Positions 23,216 through 31,651 are shown, counted from the first letter of the stretch. The stretch: DNA of 31,903 bases from an uncultured Candidatus Melainabacteria bacterium (GCA_934754655.1 CAKVIC010000016.1:1-31903), one strand, 5' to 3'. Program-made: numbers and translations. The notes: a model not told the origin generated them from the sequence alone.

Positions 23216-24523
23216 TCAAATTAAATTTGAACTATGGTTATCCCGACCGCCCAGAGGTATTAAATTTTTCTTTAATAAATATTGGTTAATTTCATTGATT
23301 TTATCAATTGGTATGTTTTGTGGATAACTTTGATGATAAATTTCAGCCATTTTGATTTTTCCATTAGATAATTTTATTAAACTATCGAACTCTTTTTTAT
23401 AATTAGCCATTTCTTGAGCTGTAAAATATGGATGGGCAAAAGCTAAAACTACATTTTCATCATTCTTAAATGTTTCAATAATTTTTTCAAAACTATTTTC
23501 AGTATTTGAAACGATTTTTCCATCTACAATTTTTGGAAAAAATTCCTCACAAATTTCATCAATTTTTTTATCATAAATTTCTGTTTTTGTTTTTATATTA
23601 TTATGTTTCAGATAATTTTCTAAACCTTCTGGCGAAACATAAGGTTTGGGAACTCTTTTATAAGAAAACACATAATTTTGCATAATTTTTCTATATAATA
23701 AATCCGGATTTTCATTAGATTCTTTAGCCATTTTGTTTATGCGATTCTTAATTTGCGCATAATTTCTTATTCTATAATGCAAATTGTAAGCAAATGTTTC
23801 ACCATCTTTATTAATAAAATAATTCTCCATTTCACTTCTTGAAAAACCTTTGCCAAGCTTGTTTATAGCATTATCAATCATTTCATAACGATTTTTGTTA
23901 AGATTTTCGACTAAAATTTTGATTTCTTTTGAATCCGGATTAATAAAATACGCTAATAATTCGCCAGCCCTGATTTTCCCGTTTGAAATAAAAGAAAAAC
24001 TTAATTCAACAGCAGGTATAAAATTTAAATTTTTGTATTTATCAGGATTTGATTTAATAATTTTTAAAGCTTCACGCACTCCGCCAACTCTATCATGGTC
24101 AGTTAGCGCAAATGTGAATTTTTTACCGGTTTTTGCGAATACTTTATCAGCATAAGAAGCCGCTTGCTCTAATAAATTTGGAACACTTGCGTAACCGTCC
24201 GAATAATTTGAATGCGAGTGCAAATCAATATTAAAAATTCCAGAATTAATATTTTGTGCCGAAGATTTATAATTTTCTAGCTTTGAATTTTTGCAAAGTT
24301 TAAAAAAATCTTTTTGTGCCGTAGTTAAGTGTTTTGTTTTTATAAAAGATTTGTTATAAATTGCAAACCCCAGACCTGCTGTAACCAATGCCCCCGCACA
24401 AATTAACACATGTTTTTTAACAGTTGAATGTTTTTCAACTGTTTTAGAACTTTTTTGTTCTTTTAAATTTGACTTAAACTTTGTGTAATTAGAATTTTGA
24501 ATATTAAATCTTGATATATTCAT
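23216..24523 (-). CDS. Membrane-anchored PHP-domain protein
   Basis: 435 residues. A polar N-terminus (MNISRFNIQNSNYTKFKSN) is followed by a hydrophobic segment at about 38-54 (HVLICAGALVTAGLGFAIY), then a PHP phosphoesterase domain. PHP motifs: IDLHSHSNYSDGYAS (near 103-117), LTDHDRVGGVREA (near 143-155), PAVELSF, AFAHPYF and GGRDNHSS at the very end. Large insertions in the middle make it longer than the YciV-like PHP protein at 16369, and the family is uncertain. Its N-terminal Phe-Lys pattern is shared with two other proteins nearby. It converges on fliI with only six bases between stops. Confidence 0.8.
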   Translation of the reverse strand: MNISRFNIQNSNYTKFKSNLKEQKSSKTVEKHSTVKKHVLICAGALVTAGLGFAIYNKSFIKTKHLTTAQKDFFKLCKNSKLENYKSSAQNINSGIFNIDLHSHSNYSDGYASVPNLLEQAASYADKVFAKTGKKFTFALTDHDRVGGVREALKIIKSNPDKYKNLNFIPAVELSFSFISNGKIRAGELLAYFINPDSKEIKILVENLNKNRYEMIDNAINKLGKGFSRSEMENYFINKDGETFAYNLHYRIRNYAQIKNRINKMAKESNENPDLLYRKIMQNYVFSYKRVPKPYVSPEGLENYLKHNNIKTKTEIYDKKIDEICEEFFPKIVDGKIVSNTENSFEKIIETFKNDENVVLAFAHPYFTAQEMANYKKEFDSLIKLSNGKIKMAEIYHQSYPQNIPIDKINEINQYLLKKNLIPLGGRDNHSSNLI

Positions 24524-24657
24524 AATTAATAATCAACCTTATAAACATCTAAATCTGCATATATTTTTCATTATTTACACTAACTATTTTCATACACACC
24601 CCCTTAGTTATTTCTTTTATATCATAAAAAAATAAAAATTAAAAATATTAAGTTATT

Positions 24658-24773
24658 TGTCATGCTGAACTCGTTTCAGCATCTTACCGGTGTTGAACTT
24701 TGCGTTAAGCAAACAATCTGCTTGAATATCCCTTTGTTTACTTGTCAGATCCTGAAATAAATTCAGGATGACA
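24658..24773. repeat. Repeat family C, copy 2 (116 bp)
   Basis: Same length and same ends as 3562-3677. The left 27 bases match nearly perfectly and so do the right 30, while the middle differs. Inverted ends TGTCATGCTGAA/TTCAGGATGACA. It lies in the 320-bp gap between the PHP gene start and the recA end, next to the recA terminator; nothing else is seen in that gap. Confidence 0.85.
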
Positions 24774-24793
24774 GGAAAGTTTATAATTTTAAG

Positions 24794-24820
24794 CAAAAAA
24801 AGGCTGGCATTTATGCCAGC
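24794..24820 (-). terminator. Rho-independent terminator of recA
   Basis: Minus strand stem GCTGGCA/TGCCAGC with TAAA loop, followed by seven T residues, 24 nt past the recA stop. Confidence 0.92.
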
Positions 24821-24844
24821 GAGCATAACTAAATCTTTCTATAC

Positions 24845-25861
24845 TCATTCAGCTAATTTCTCTCGAACAAGTCCTTCAATTTCAGCAAGAATATCAGGAT
24901 TAGCACCTAAATATTCTTTCGCTTTATCACGTCCTTGACCGAGTTTTTCATCTTTATAACTAAACCAAGAGCCTGCTTTTTTAACAATATCCAAGTTTAC
25001 TGCAACATCCAAAATATTACCGATTTTGCAAATACCTTTACCAAAAATAATATCAAATTCAGCAGTTCTAAAAGGTGGAGCTACTTTGTTTTTCAAAATA
25101 CGAACGCGAACATGATTACCAATATCTTCGCCTTCACCTTTCAACCCTTCGGTTCTTCTAATTTCTAAACGTACAGATGCGTAATACTTCAAAGCATTAC
25201 CACCGGTTGTTGTTTCCGGATTTCCGTACATAACACCAATTTTTTGTCTTAATTGGTTAATAAATATAACTGTAGTATTAGTTTTTCCAATTATACCTGT
25301 TAATTTTCTTAAAGCTTTTGACATCAATCTTGCCTGCAAGCCCATCTGCTGATCTTCCATTGAGCCTTCAATTTCAGCCTTTGGAACAAGCGCCGCAACT
25401 GAATCGACAACAATAATATCAACCGCGCCAGAACGAACCAATTCTTCTGTAATATCAAGAGCTTGCTCACCTGTATCAGGTTGCGAAATCAACAACTCAT
25501 CAATATTAACACCAAGATTTCTTGCATATTCAGGGTCAAGCGCGTGTTCTGCATCAACAAACGCTGCAATGCCACCTTTTTTTTGACATTCTGCAACAAT
25601 ATGTTGCGCCAAAGTTGTTTTACCAGAAGATTCTGGGCCATATATTTCTATAATACGTCCACGCGGAATCCCACCGACTCCAAGTGCAACATCCAATGCT
25701 AAAGCACCGGTTGGGATTGTTTCAACATTGACTGCCGGCTTGTCACCAAGCTTCATTATTGAACCTTTACCAAAATCTTTTTCAATTTTTTCGATAGCTA
25801 ATTTTAACGCTTTACTACGCGCTTCATTAGTTGTTACTGATGTTTCTTCTTTTACTGCCAT
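24845..25861 (-). CDS. recA: Recombinase RecA
   Basis: Forms filaments on single-stranded DNA for homologous recombination and for activating the SOS response. 338 residues, normal length: Walker A GPESSGKT (75-82), VDAEHALDPEYARNLGV, the Walker B VDSVAALVPKAEIEG, the FINQLRQKIGVMYGNPETTTGG DNA-binding loop region, and the acidic-type C-terminus. GGAAAG precedes the ATG. The gene follows the MerR-like coiled-coil gene by 23 nt, so it is probably its second cistron. I see no SOS box of the Gram-positive or E. coli type in the short gap. Confidence 0.98.
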   Translation of the reverse strand: MAVKEETSVTTNEARSKALKLAIEKIEKDFGKGSIMKLGDKPAVNVETIPTGALALDVALGVGGIPRGRIIEIYGPESSGKTTLAQHIVAECQKKGGIAAFVDAEHALDPEYARNLGVNIDELLISQPDTGEQALDITEELVRSGAVDIIVVDSVAALVPKAEIEGSMEDQQMGLQARLMSKALRKLTGIIGKTNTTVIFINQLRQKIGVMYGNPETTTGGNALKYYASVRLEIRRTEGLKGEGEDIGNHVRVRILKNKVAPPFRTAEFDIIFGKGICKIGNILDVAVNLDIVKKAGSWFSYKDEKLGQGRDKAKEYLGANPDILAEIEGLVREKLAE

Positions 25862-25884
25862 AATTTTCTTTCCAATAATTCTAT

Positions 25885-26394
25885 TTATAACATAAAGCTA
25901 ACTTCATCTTGTTTTTTGATATAAAAACCACACATCAAAGGCTTGTAACTATTGATTTCGTTTCTTAATTTGAAATTTTCTTTGTTTAATTCATTAACTT
26001 TATTTTTCAAATTTTCGTTTTCTGTTTTACATCTAACAAGTTCTAAAACAACATCATCCATGCCTTCAAGTTTTTCATCAATCAATTTTGTCATAGATGA
26101 TGTAATATTGTTTTCCATTTTATTCAAAGTGTCAAGTAAATTGTTAACAACCGCTTGTGATTGAGGTTTAGTAACAACTGACAAAGCTTTTTTATCAGAC
26201 ATTTCATTAATAGTTGAATATTTTGCGCTACGCAATTTTTTAACCTCGTCTACCGAAAAATAAATTTGACCATTATTATCTTTTTTAGGATTAACAGAAC
26301 TTTTTTTGCATAGTTCTACAATCTCTTTATTATCAACATTCAATAATTTTCTTACATCGTTAGGTAAAAGTATTTTACTCTGATTGGTATTCAT
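25885..26394 (-). CDS. MerR-like HTH and coiled-coil protein
   Basis: 169 residues from the chosen ATG. The N-terminal 50 residues look like a MerR-type or excisionase-type HTH: ILLPNDVRKLLNVDNKEIVELCKK, then GQIYFSVDEVKKLR. The C-terminal half (about 80-155) is a long coiled coil with LDTLNKMENNITSSMTKLIDEK and LVRCKTENENLKNKVNELNK. This layout is like chromosome-anchoring proteins such as RacA, or phage/plasmid regulators; the role here is unknown. The frame opens 23 codons earlier, but the ATG at 26394 has GAGGGGA about 9 nt upstream. Directly upstream of recA, probably co-transcribed. Confidence 0.75.
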   Translation of the reverse strand: MNTNQSKILLPNDVRKLLNVDNKEIVELCKKSSVNPKKDNNGQIYFSVDEVKKLRSAKYSTINEMSDKKALSVVTKPQSQAVVNNLLDTLNKMENNITSSMTKLIDEKLEGMDDVVLELVRCKTENENLKNKVNELNKENFKLRNEINSYKPLMCGFYIKKQDEVSFML

Positions 26395-26522
26395 ATTTGA
26401 AAAATCCCCTCTTTTTTCTTCGGTACAATTAATATTGTAGTTAATAAACAAAAAATTTTCCACAGTTTGTTACAAATTTTTACGTTTTAATTTTGCTCCT
26501 TGTTCGGAATATTAGCATAAAT

Positions 26523-26558
26523 CAAAAAGTGGGTAAAGCATTGACTTTATCCACTTTA
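26523..26558 (-). terminator. Rho-independent terminator of the glycine-zipper gene
   Basis: Minus strand stem AAAGTGGATAAAG/CTTTACCCACTTT with a TCAATG loop and a short T run, 25 nt after the stop at 26584. It separates this gene from the MerR-like/recA unit. Confidence 0.8.
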
Positions 26559-26583
26559 TTTTACAAAGTTTAATCTTATATTA

Positions 26584-26931
26584 TTAATCGTAATGAGTCA
26601 GGCGGTCTGTAACAGATTCGGTATCATCGATAGATTCTATATCTTTATAAGGTTTCAGCTCTTCCTCTACAGAATCTCCAGCTTTATCAATAGCATGTCC
26701 TGTTCCTCCGCCTATAACGGCTCCTGCGAACGCTCCAAGAGGTCCACCCAAAATAAATCCTATAACAGCACCAGCTGTCCCGAAACTAATCTTCCCTCTT
26801 TTATACCCTTTAAAGCTTACACCGTTTATTTCTTCTTGTTCTTCGGTTGTTGGTGTTTTCACAACCTGTCTTTTTAGTTCTTTCCCTTTTGCTACATGAT
26901 AAGTAGATGTCGAAATCGCTGAAACTCTCAT
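26584..26931 (-). CDS. Glycine-zipper membrane-associated protein
   Basis: 115 residues. An N-terminal polar region contains GVSFKGYKRGK (37-47). A glycine-rich hydrophobic hairpin at about 51-85 (GTAGAVIGFILGGPLGAF, then AGAVIGGGTGHAID) has GxxxG spacing typical of glycine zippers, which pack into membranes or form oligomers. The C-terminus is acidic. No cleavable signal is obvious. A strong AAAGGAGG ribosome-binding site suggests high expression. Function unknown. It shares the N-terminal Phe-Lys pattern with the proteins at 23216 and 27316. Confidence 0.75.
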   Translation of the reverse strand: MRVSAISTSTYHVAKGKELKRQVVKTPTTEEQEEINGVSFKGYKRGKISFGTAGAVIGFILGGPLGAFAGAVIGGGTGHAIDKAGDSVEEELKPYKDIESIDDTESVTDRLTHYD

Positions 26932-27047
26932 AATTTACCTCCTTTATCAAGTAAAAACAAAATAGTTCTTACCTCTATTACTATAATAAACACAACTTCA
27001 CTGTATAATTGTTAATTGTATACAATAATTATAAAATGTCAAGTATT

Positions 27048-27083
27048 GAGTTTGCGGAAAAATTAAAATTTTTCCGCAAACTC
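27048..27083. repeat. 17-bp-arm inverted repeat
   Basis: GAGTTTGCGGAAAAATT and its exact reverse complement AATTTTTCCGCAAACTC flank a two-base centre (AA). This is one of several palindromes in the 385-bp gap 26932-27315. It can act as neither operator nor terminator with certainty; it lies about 120 bp upstream of the glycine-zipper gene start. Confidence 0.9.
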
Positions 27084-27097
27084 TTGGGTACGGTTTC

Positions 27098-27135
27098 GAA
27101 TAAGGCTAGACGCTATCTCGCGACTAGCCTTATTC
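27098..27135. repeat. 12-bp-arm inverted repeat
   Basis: GAATAAGGCTAG ... CTAGCCTTATTC around a 14-base loop, perfect arms. It is 14 bp from the previous palindrome. Confidence 0.88.
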
Positions 27136-27163
27136 TCACACACCTAAGGTCGGATTTGAAAAA

Positions 27164-27233
27164 GCGGATTATCGGCAGAGAGTGGTAGGATTGCGAAAGC
27201 AATCCAAAACTCGTTTAACGCCGATAACCAAGA
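27164..27233. repeat. Structured element D, related in its ends to family A
   Basis: 70 bp from GCGGATTATCGGC to GCCGATAACCAAGA. The ends are inverted (TTATCGGC/GCCGATAA) and resemble those of family A (GCGGATTTTCGG ... CCGAATAATCCAAGA). The inside differs: one hairpin GGATTGC-GAAA-GCAATCC. Confidence 0.65.
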
Positions 27234-27241
27234 ATTGTTCG

Positions 27242-27283
27242 AAAAATTGCGGGAATGAGTTGCTACGCAACTCCCGCTCCCGC
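27242..27283 (-). terminator. Hairpin terminator-like element after the 27316 gene
   Basis: Minus strand GCGGGA...TCCCGC outer pairing with inner GAGTTGC/GCAACTC around a GTA loop, followed by AATTTTTC. It lies about 33 nt past the stop of the membrane protein gene. Confidence 0.5.
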
Positions 27284-27315
27284 CTGTCAATTTTGGGGTT
27301 TTTCCGCATCCTTTA

Positions 27316-28638
27316 TTATTTATCCTTTACGTTCCGATTAAGTAATGCTTGCGTTGCGAATGTTCCGCTTAAAATTCCGCCTGCTGTATAAATCATTTTG
27401 TTTTTATTTAGTACTAAACCTCTTACAAGCATGATACAAATTGGTGCAACTAGTAACCATAACAAATAATGATTAGAAAAAGCGTTTTCTAAATTTTCTT
27501 GGTATTTGTTTTCTATTCTTTGTTTTGAATTCATTGCATTATAGAATTTGGTTTTGAATTCTTTTGCAACTTCAATTTCTTCTTTTGAAGATTTTGAATT
27601 CGCTAAAACGCTATTTTTTATTAAAAGTAAATCTTTTTGTTGTCCAATTTTTTGCTTATATTCTTTTCTGGTTTTAAAGTAATCAATAGTTGTTTCAAAA
27701 ATAGATTTTTTTGCAAACGATAATTTATCATTTGACATGCTTGAATTTTTCAAGAAATCCTCTTTTGCCTTATACCGGCTAATTTTATCAACATCTTTTA
27801 CTATGTTTGAATCAGGAACACACATTATTCCAAACATAGGTGCTAATGGTAATATTGTCGCAAAAGATTTGATATACACATTTTTGATACTTTTTAGTAA
27901 AGTTTCATTTGATTTTTGTAACAATGAGGTTAAACCAATACCGACTGCACTAACTAAAGCAAGAATAGAATTTATGCCGATTAAAGCTTTTTTTGAATAA
28001 TCTTTTGCACCGTCATCTATTTGTTTAACGGCTTCCGAAACATCTGTTAATACAGGTTTTTCTGTTTTGTATACTTTTTTAGCACTGTTTAATTCCTGTG
28101 AATATTCATGATTTTCTTTTGAAAATGGGAAATTAACAATATTTTGAGATTTATCTGAATATTTTTTTGACTTAATTTCTTTTACAATTTCCATTTCATC
28201 TATTTGTTTTTGTTTGTCATTAGTAATTGGTAAAAACAAGTTTGAATTACTTAAATCATTTTTTGATGAATTTTCTGTTTCAAACATACCGGATTTTTTT
28301 TGAGCCAAAATTTCGTTTTCAAGAATTATTTGTGCCTTTTTTTTGTTTGACAATCCAAAAGTTGCAGCTCCAATACCTATCATTCCGAACAATAACGCTA
28401 AAAACTTTGGAGATGATAATTTAATAAAATTGACAAATATAAAAAATGGATAAATGGGACATGTAGCCAAGGTATCATTGCGCGAATTTAATTTATCTGC
28501 TTTCTTTTTACTATTTTCAATTTCTAAATCAATAGTATCAAGCGCATTTACAAGAGTCATTTTTTGAGCAGGATTCAAACTCTTTTGTTTATCCTTAAAA
28601 TTTATACCTTGAGCTGTTAGATTTAAATTCAATCTCAT
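27316..28638 (-). CDS. Large hypothetical membrane protein
   Basis: 440 residues. The N-terminus MRLNLNLTAQGINFKDKQKS is followed by a helical stretch. A first hydrophobic pair is at about 60-100 (YPFFIFVNFI, then FLALLFGMIGIGAATFGL), a second at about 220-275 (GINSILALVSAVGIGLTSLL; FATILPLAPMFGIMC) and a third near the end (LLWLLVAPICIMLVRGLVL; MIYTAGGILSG). Long charged, Lys/Ser/Asn-rich loops lie between them. No catalytic motif seen and no family recognised. The frame opens five codons earlier at a GTG; I chose the ATG at 28638. Its promoter overlaps a palindrome. Confidence 0.7.
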   Translation of the reverse strand: MRLNLNLTAQGINFKDKQKSLNPAQKMTLVNALDTIDLEIENSKKKADKLNSRNDTLATCPIYPFFIFVNFIKLSSPKFLALLFGMIGIGAATFGLSNKKKAQIILENEILAQKKSGMFETENSSKNDLSNSNLFLPITNDKQKQIDEMEIVKEIKSKKYSDKSQNIVNFPFSKENHEYSQELNSAKKVYKTEKPVLTDVSEAVKQIDDGAKDYSKKALIGINSILALVSAVGIGLTSLLQKSNETLLKSIKNVYIKSFATILPLAPMFGIMCVPDSNIVKDVDKISRYKAKEDFLKNSSMSNDKLSFAKKSIFETTIDYFKTRKEYKQKIGQQKDLLLIKNSVLANSKSSKEEIEVAKEFKTKFYNAMNSKQRIENKYQENLENAFSNHYLLWLLVAPICIMLVRGLVLNKNKMIYTAGGILSGTFATQALLNRNVKDK

Positions 28639-28716
28639 ATAATCCACTTCCACACTTGTAATGAATTAACAGTTGGTTTTAAAACTACACATATCATAAA
28701 ATATCCTTTTCATTAC

Positions 28717-28765
28717 AAAAATACTACACATATAATAATTGTAGTATTTTAAAAAACATTGTCAA
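28717..28765 (-). promoter_or_regulatory. Promoter with overlapping palindromic operator for the 27316 gene
   Basis: Minus strand TTGACA (28760-28765), 16-bp spacer, TACAAT (28738-28743). A palindrome AAAATACTAC...GTAGTATTTT (28717-28750) covers the -10 and start-point region. The 11-mer ACTACACATAT occurs twice, at 28684-28694 and 28723-28733, 39 bp apart. This looks like a regulated promoter. In the rest of the gap (28766-28941) I see no gene. Confidence 0.55.
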
Positions 28766-28941
28766 GCAAACAATTGCAATATGCGGAGCACAAAATAAAT
28801 CATTTCCTACCATTGCAAAAAAATATTTGATTTTCATGACATTCTATAGTTTCTTTGGTTCGGTAGATTAGTTCGTCGCTGCCAGTTATTTTTGAGATTT
28901 TTCCGCTACTTAATTTTATTAACTTTAATTCTTATTTATAG

Positions 28942-28947
28942 TATAAT
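28942..28947 (+). promoter_or_regulatory. -10 box of glyS
   Basis: TATAAT, with a predicted start about 26 nt before the ATG. No T-box leader motif is present in the short leader. Confidence 0.5.
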
Positions 28948-28979
28948 TTTTACAAAGAATTAGAATATTGGAGAATATA

Positions 28980-30977
28980 ATGAGTAAATATTTATTAGAA
29001 ATCGGTGTCGAAGAATTACCATACAAATTTATCCCAATGGCGATTTCACAACTAAAAACAGAATTTAAAAATTTTTTAGAAAATAATAAAGTTGAATATA
29101 AAAATATTAATGTAATGGCGACCCCACGTCGTTTGGCGGTTATTATTGACGGTTTACAAACTTCTCAAGCTGATGTTGAAAAAATAATAAAAGGTCCAAT
29201 CGCGACCGTTGCTTATGATGAAAATAAAAATCTTACTAATGCTGGCTTAGGTTTTGCAAAGAAAAACGGTGTAGAACCTAAGGACTTGTATGTTCAAGAT
29301 AATTATCTTTACGCGAAAATTTGTGTAAAAGGTAAAAATACCAAAGATTTATTACAAGATAATGTTCCACAAATTTTCGCGAAGTTACAAGGTCCGCACT
29401 TTATGCGCTGGTCTAATAATGATGTGAAATTTTCTAGACCAATCCGTTGGGTGTTGTCAATTTTGGACAATGAAGAAGTTAAAATCAAAATTATCGACAA
29501 AGAATCTTCTAATATGACTAACGGTCATAGATTTTCAAAACAAAATATTATTATCTCTAATCCGGATGAATATGTTTCAAAACTACGCGACGCATACGTT
29601 ATCGTAGACCAAGATGAAAGAAAAAATAGAATTTTAGAATTAACGAAAATTGAAGCAGATAAATTGAACGCAATAACAAAAATTTCTGAAGATTTATTAG
29701 AAGAAGTTACTTTTATTTGCGAATATCCGGTTGCTGTTACTTGTAATTTTGATGAAGAATTTTTGACAATTCCGCAAGAAGTTGCTGTCACGGTTATGGA
29801 AACGCACCAAAGATATTTTGCGCTTTACACAAAAGACGGAAAACTAACCAATAAATTTGTAACAATTACAAATTATATTGGCAATGAATTTGAAAATATT
29901 AAAGCAGGTAATTTGCGCGTAATCAAAGCGCGACTTGATGATGCAGTATTTTTCTTTAAAGAAGACACTAAAAAACCATTATGCGATTACGTCGAAAATT
30001 TAAAAGGCATGACTTTCCAAAAAAATATGGGTTCTGTTTATGATAAAACCCAAAGGATTGTTGCACTTTCCGAAAAAATTTCTGCTCAACTCGGAGTTAA
30101 CAAAGTTTCAATCAAACGCGCTGCGGAATTGTGTAAAGCCGATTTAGCAACAAACTTAGTATTTGAATTTACTGAATTACAAGGGTTTATCGGAGCAGAT
30201 TATGCACGCGTTTCAGGCGAAAGCGCAGAGGTTTGCGATGGAATTAAGGAACATTATTTTCCATTAAATGCAGATTCTGAAACTGCAAAAACAATCGAAG
30301 GTCAAATTGTTGGTATTGCTGATAAAATTGATACAATTTGCGCGGTTTTTGTCGGTGGTAAAAAACCAACCGGCTCTTCTGACCCGCTTGGTATAAGACG
30401 CGCAGCGCTTGGCATTATTAAAACTATTTTGGAACATAATTTAAAAATTGATTTGTCAAAATTGATTGACGATACTTTAAAATTATTGCCTGTAAAATCA
30501 GATTGCAGAAGCGATGTTGAGGAATTTATTATACAAAGATTGATAATTTTCTTAAATAATGATTATGCAAAAGATGTATTGGAAGCATGCGCAACAAAAA
30601 ATCCTTGTACGGATTTATGTGATTATTTAAAAAGAGTTAAAACAGTTTCTAAAATTAACGATTCTAAACTTTTAGAAAATGCAAACCGCGTTTTGAGAAT
30701 TTTAAAAGAGGATGTTACAGCTAATATTAATGAAAACTTATTTGTAATAGATGCAGAAAAATCATTATATAAAGCAATAAAAAGTGTTGAATTTAATGGA
30801 GATTATAACAAATATTTGCAAGATTTAATTAATATAAATCCTGTTGTAACTAAGTTTTTTGATGATGTACTTGTAATGGATAAAGATGAAAAAATCAAAA
30901 ATAATAGACTAGCACTATTGTCTGAATTAAAAAATAAGTATATAATGTTAACAGATTTTTCTAAACTCAATGGTTAA
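28980..30977 (+). CDS. glyS: Glycyl-tRNA synthetase beta subunit
   Basis: tRNA-binding subunit of the alpha2beta2 bacterial glycyl-tRNA synthetase. 665 residues. The N-terminal LLEIGVEELPYKFIP (4-18) is the family signature; FRW-type segments (HFMRWSNNDVKFSRPIRW) are near 139-156; EVAVTVMETHQRYFAL near 263-278; and the HD-like region (GEIVGIADKIDT..., KKPTGSSDPLGIRRAALG) near 440-480. The C-terminal anticodon-binding part is intact. GGAG precedes the ATG at 28980; the frame opens four codons earlier at TTG. glyQ is not adjacent, which is unusual as it often precedes glyS. Confidence 0.95.
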   Translation: MSKYLLEIGVEELPYKFIPMAISQLKTEFKNFLENNKVEYKNINVMATPRRLAVIIDGLQTSQADVEKIIKGPIATVAYDENKNLTNAGLGFAKKNGVEPKDLYVQDNYLYAKICVKGKNTKDLLQDNVPQIFAKLQGPHFMRWSNNDVKFSRPIRWVLSILDNEEVKIKIIDKESSNMTNGHRFSKQNIIISNPDEYVSKLRDAYVIVDQDERKNRILELTKIEADKLNAITKISEDLLEEVTFICEYPVAVTCNFDEEFLTIPQEVAVTVMETHQRYFALYTKDGKLTNKFVTITNYIGNEFENIKAGNLRVIKARLDDAVFFFKEDTKKPLCDYVENLKGMTFQKNMGSVYDKTQRIVALSEKISAQLGVNKVSIKRAAELCKADLATNLVFEFTELQGFIGADYARVSGESAEVCDGIKEHYFPLNADSETAKTIEGQIVGIADKIDTICAVFVGGKKPTGSSDPLGIRRAALGIIKTILEHNLKIDLSKLIDDTLKLLPVKSDCRSDVEEFIIQRLIIFLNNDYAKDVLEACATKNPCTDLCDYLKRVKTVSKINDSKLLENANRVLRILKEDVTANINENLFVIDAEKSLYKAIKSVEFNGDYNKYLQDLININPVVTKFFDDVLVMDKDEKIKNNRLALLSELKNKYIMLTDFSKLNG

Positions 30978-31115
30978 AAATCTAGAATGCAATAAATACG
31001 CAGATTTCGAGTTGAATTGTAAATTTTTGTAACAAATTCAAAAAAATGAGTAAATTTATTTTTTTCAGAGAATTTAAATATAATACAAGTGTAGACAATC
31101 GAAAGAAGGTCAAAA

Positions 31116-31412
31116 ATGTTTAACCTTAAAATATTAGAATCATTAAAGAAAATTATCAACCCAAAAGTTAATTTGATGACATTTTCAAATTCGCAAAAGT
31201 TTGCGAACGAAGAATATATTAAGTCACTGTCAAGCACAGAACTTAAAATAAAATCTGACGAACAAAGGTTGGAAGCAATGGTCAGACAACAATTGAAGGA
31301 CGAATTTCCAAATATTGAAAAAAGTGCTTCATACGACTTATTGGTTGACGCAGTCATTCACAATTACAAGTCAAAACAGCTTCAAGCCACTGATGATGCG
31401 GAGATTAAATAA
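31116..31412 (+). CDS. Small hypothetical protein (98 aa)
   Basis: Soluble, charged, helical protein starting MFNLKILESLKKIINPK, with SSTELKIKSDEQRLEAMVRQQLKDEF as a long helix. No family recognised. Preceded by GAAGG, with a TATAAT at 31079-31084. Followed by a good terminator, which together with the ribosome-binding site supports a real gene. Confidence 0.7.
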   Translation: MFNLKILESLKKIINPKVNLMTFSNSQKFANEEYIKSLSSTELKIKSDEQRLEAMVRQQLKDEFPNIEKSASYDLLVDAVIHNYKSKQLQATDDAEIK

Positions 31413-31442
31413 TCTAAACATCGAAATTATACTTACAAAAAC

Positions 31443-31475
31443 AAGTCGCTTGCCAAAAAGCAAGACGGCTTTTTT
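31443..31475 (+). terminator. Rho-independent terminator after the 98-aa gene
   Basis: Stem AAGTCGCTTGC/GCAAG-A-CGGCTT with one bulged A, followed by TTTTT. Confidence 0.85.
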
Positions 31476-31651
31476 GTATATAAGGATTTTCTTTTTATAT
31501 TTTACTTTCAAGGTGTTTCATTTCTAAACAGATTTCATCCTGTATTCAAAATGTAACAGATTGTAAAGATTTTTTATAAAACCCTAAAGTTTTATAAAAA
31601 AATGCCGATATATAAAGTGTAAGTTGAAAGTGTAAAAAAGGAGTATAAAAT

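Noticed and set aside
25862..26583. SOS box ahead of recA
   Set aside because: Neither the 23-bp gap before recA nor the region before the upstream gene shows a CTG-n10-CAG or GAAC-n4-GTTC pattern that I could identify.
28766..28979. T-box or other riboswitch ahead of glyS
   Set aside because: No T-box consensus or specifier-loop structure is visible, and the predicted leader is only about 26 nt.
30974..31357. 127-codon minus-strand frame after glyS
   Set aside because: Antisense to the 98-aa plus-strand gene, which has a ribosome-binding site, -10 box and terminator; the minus-strand frame has none of these.
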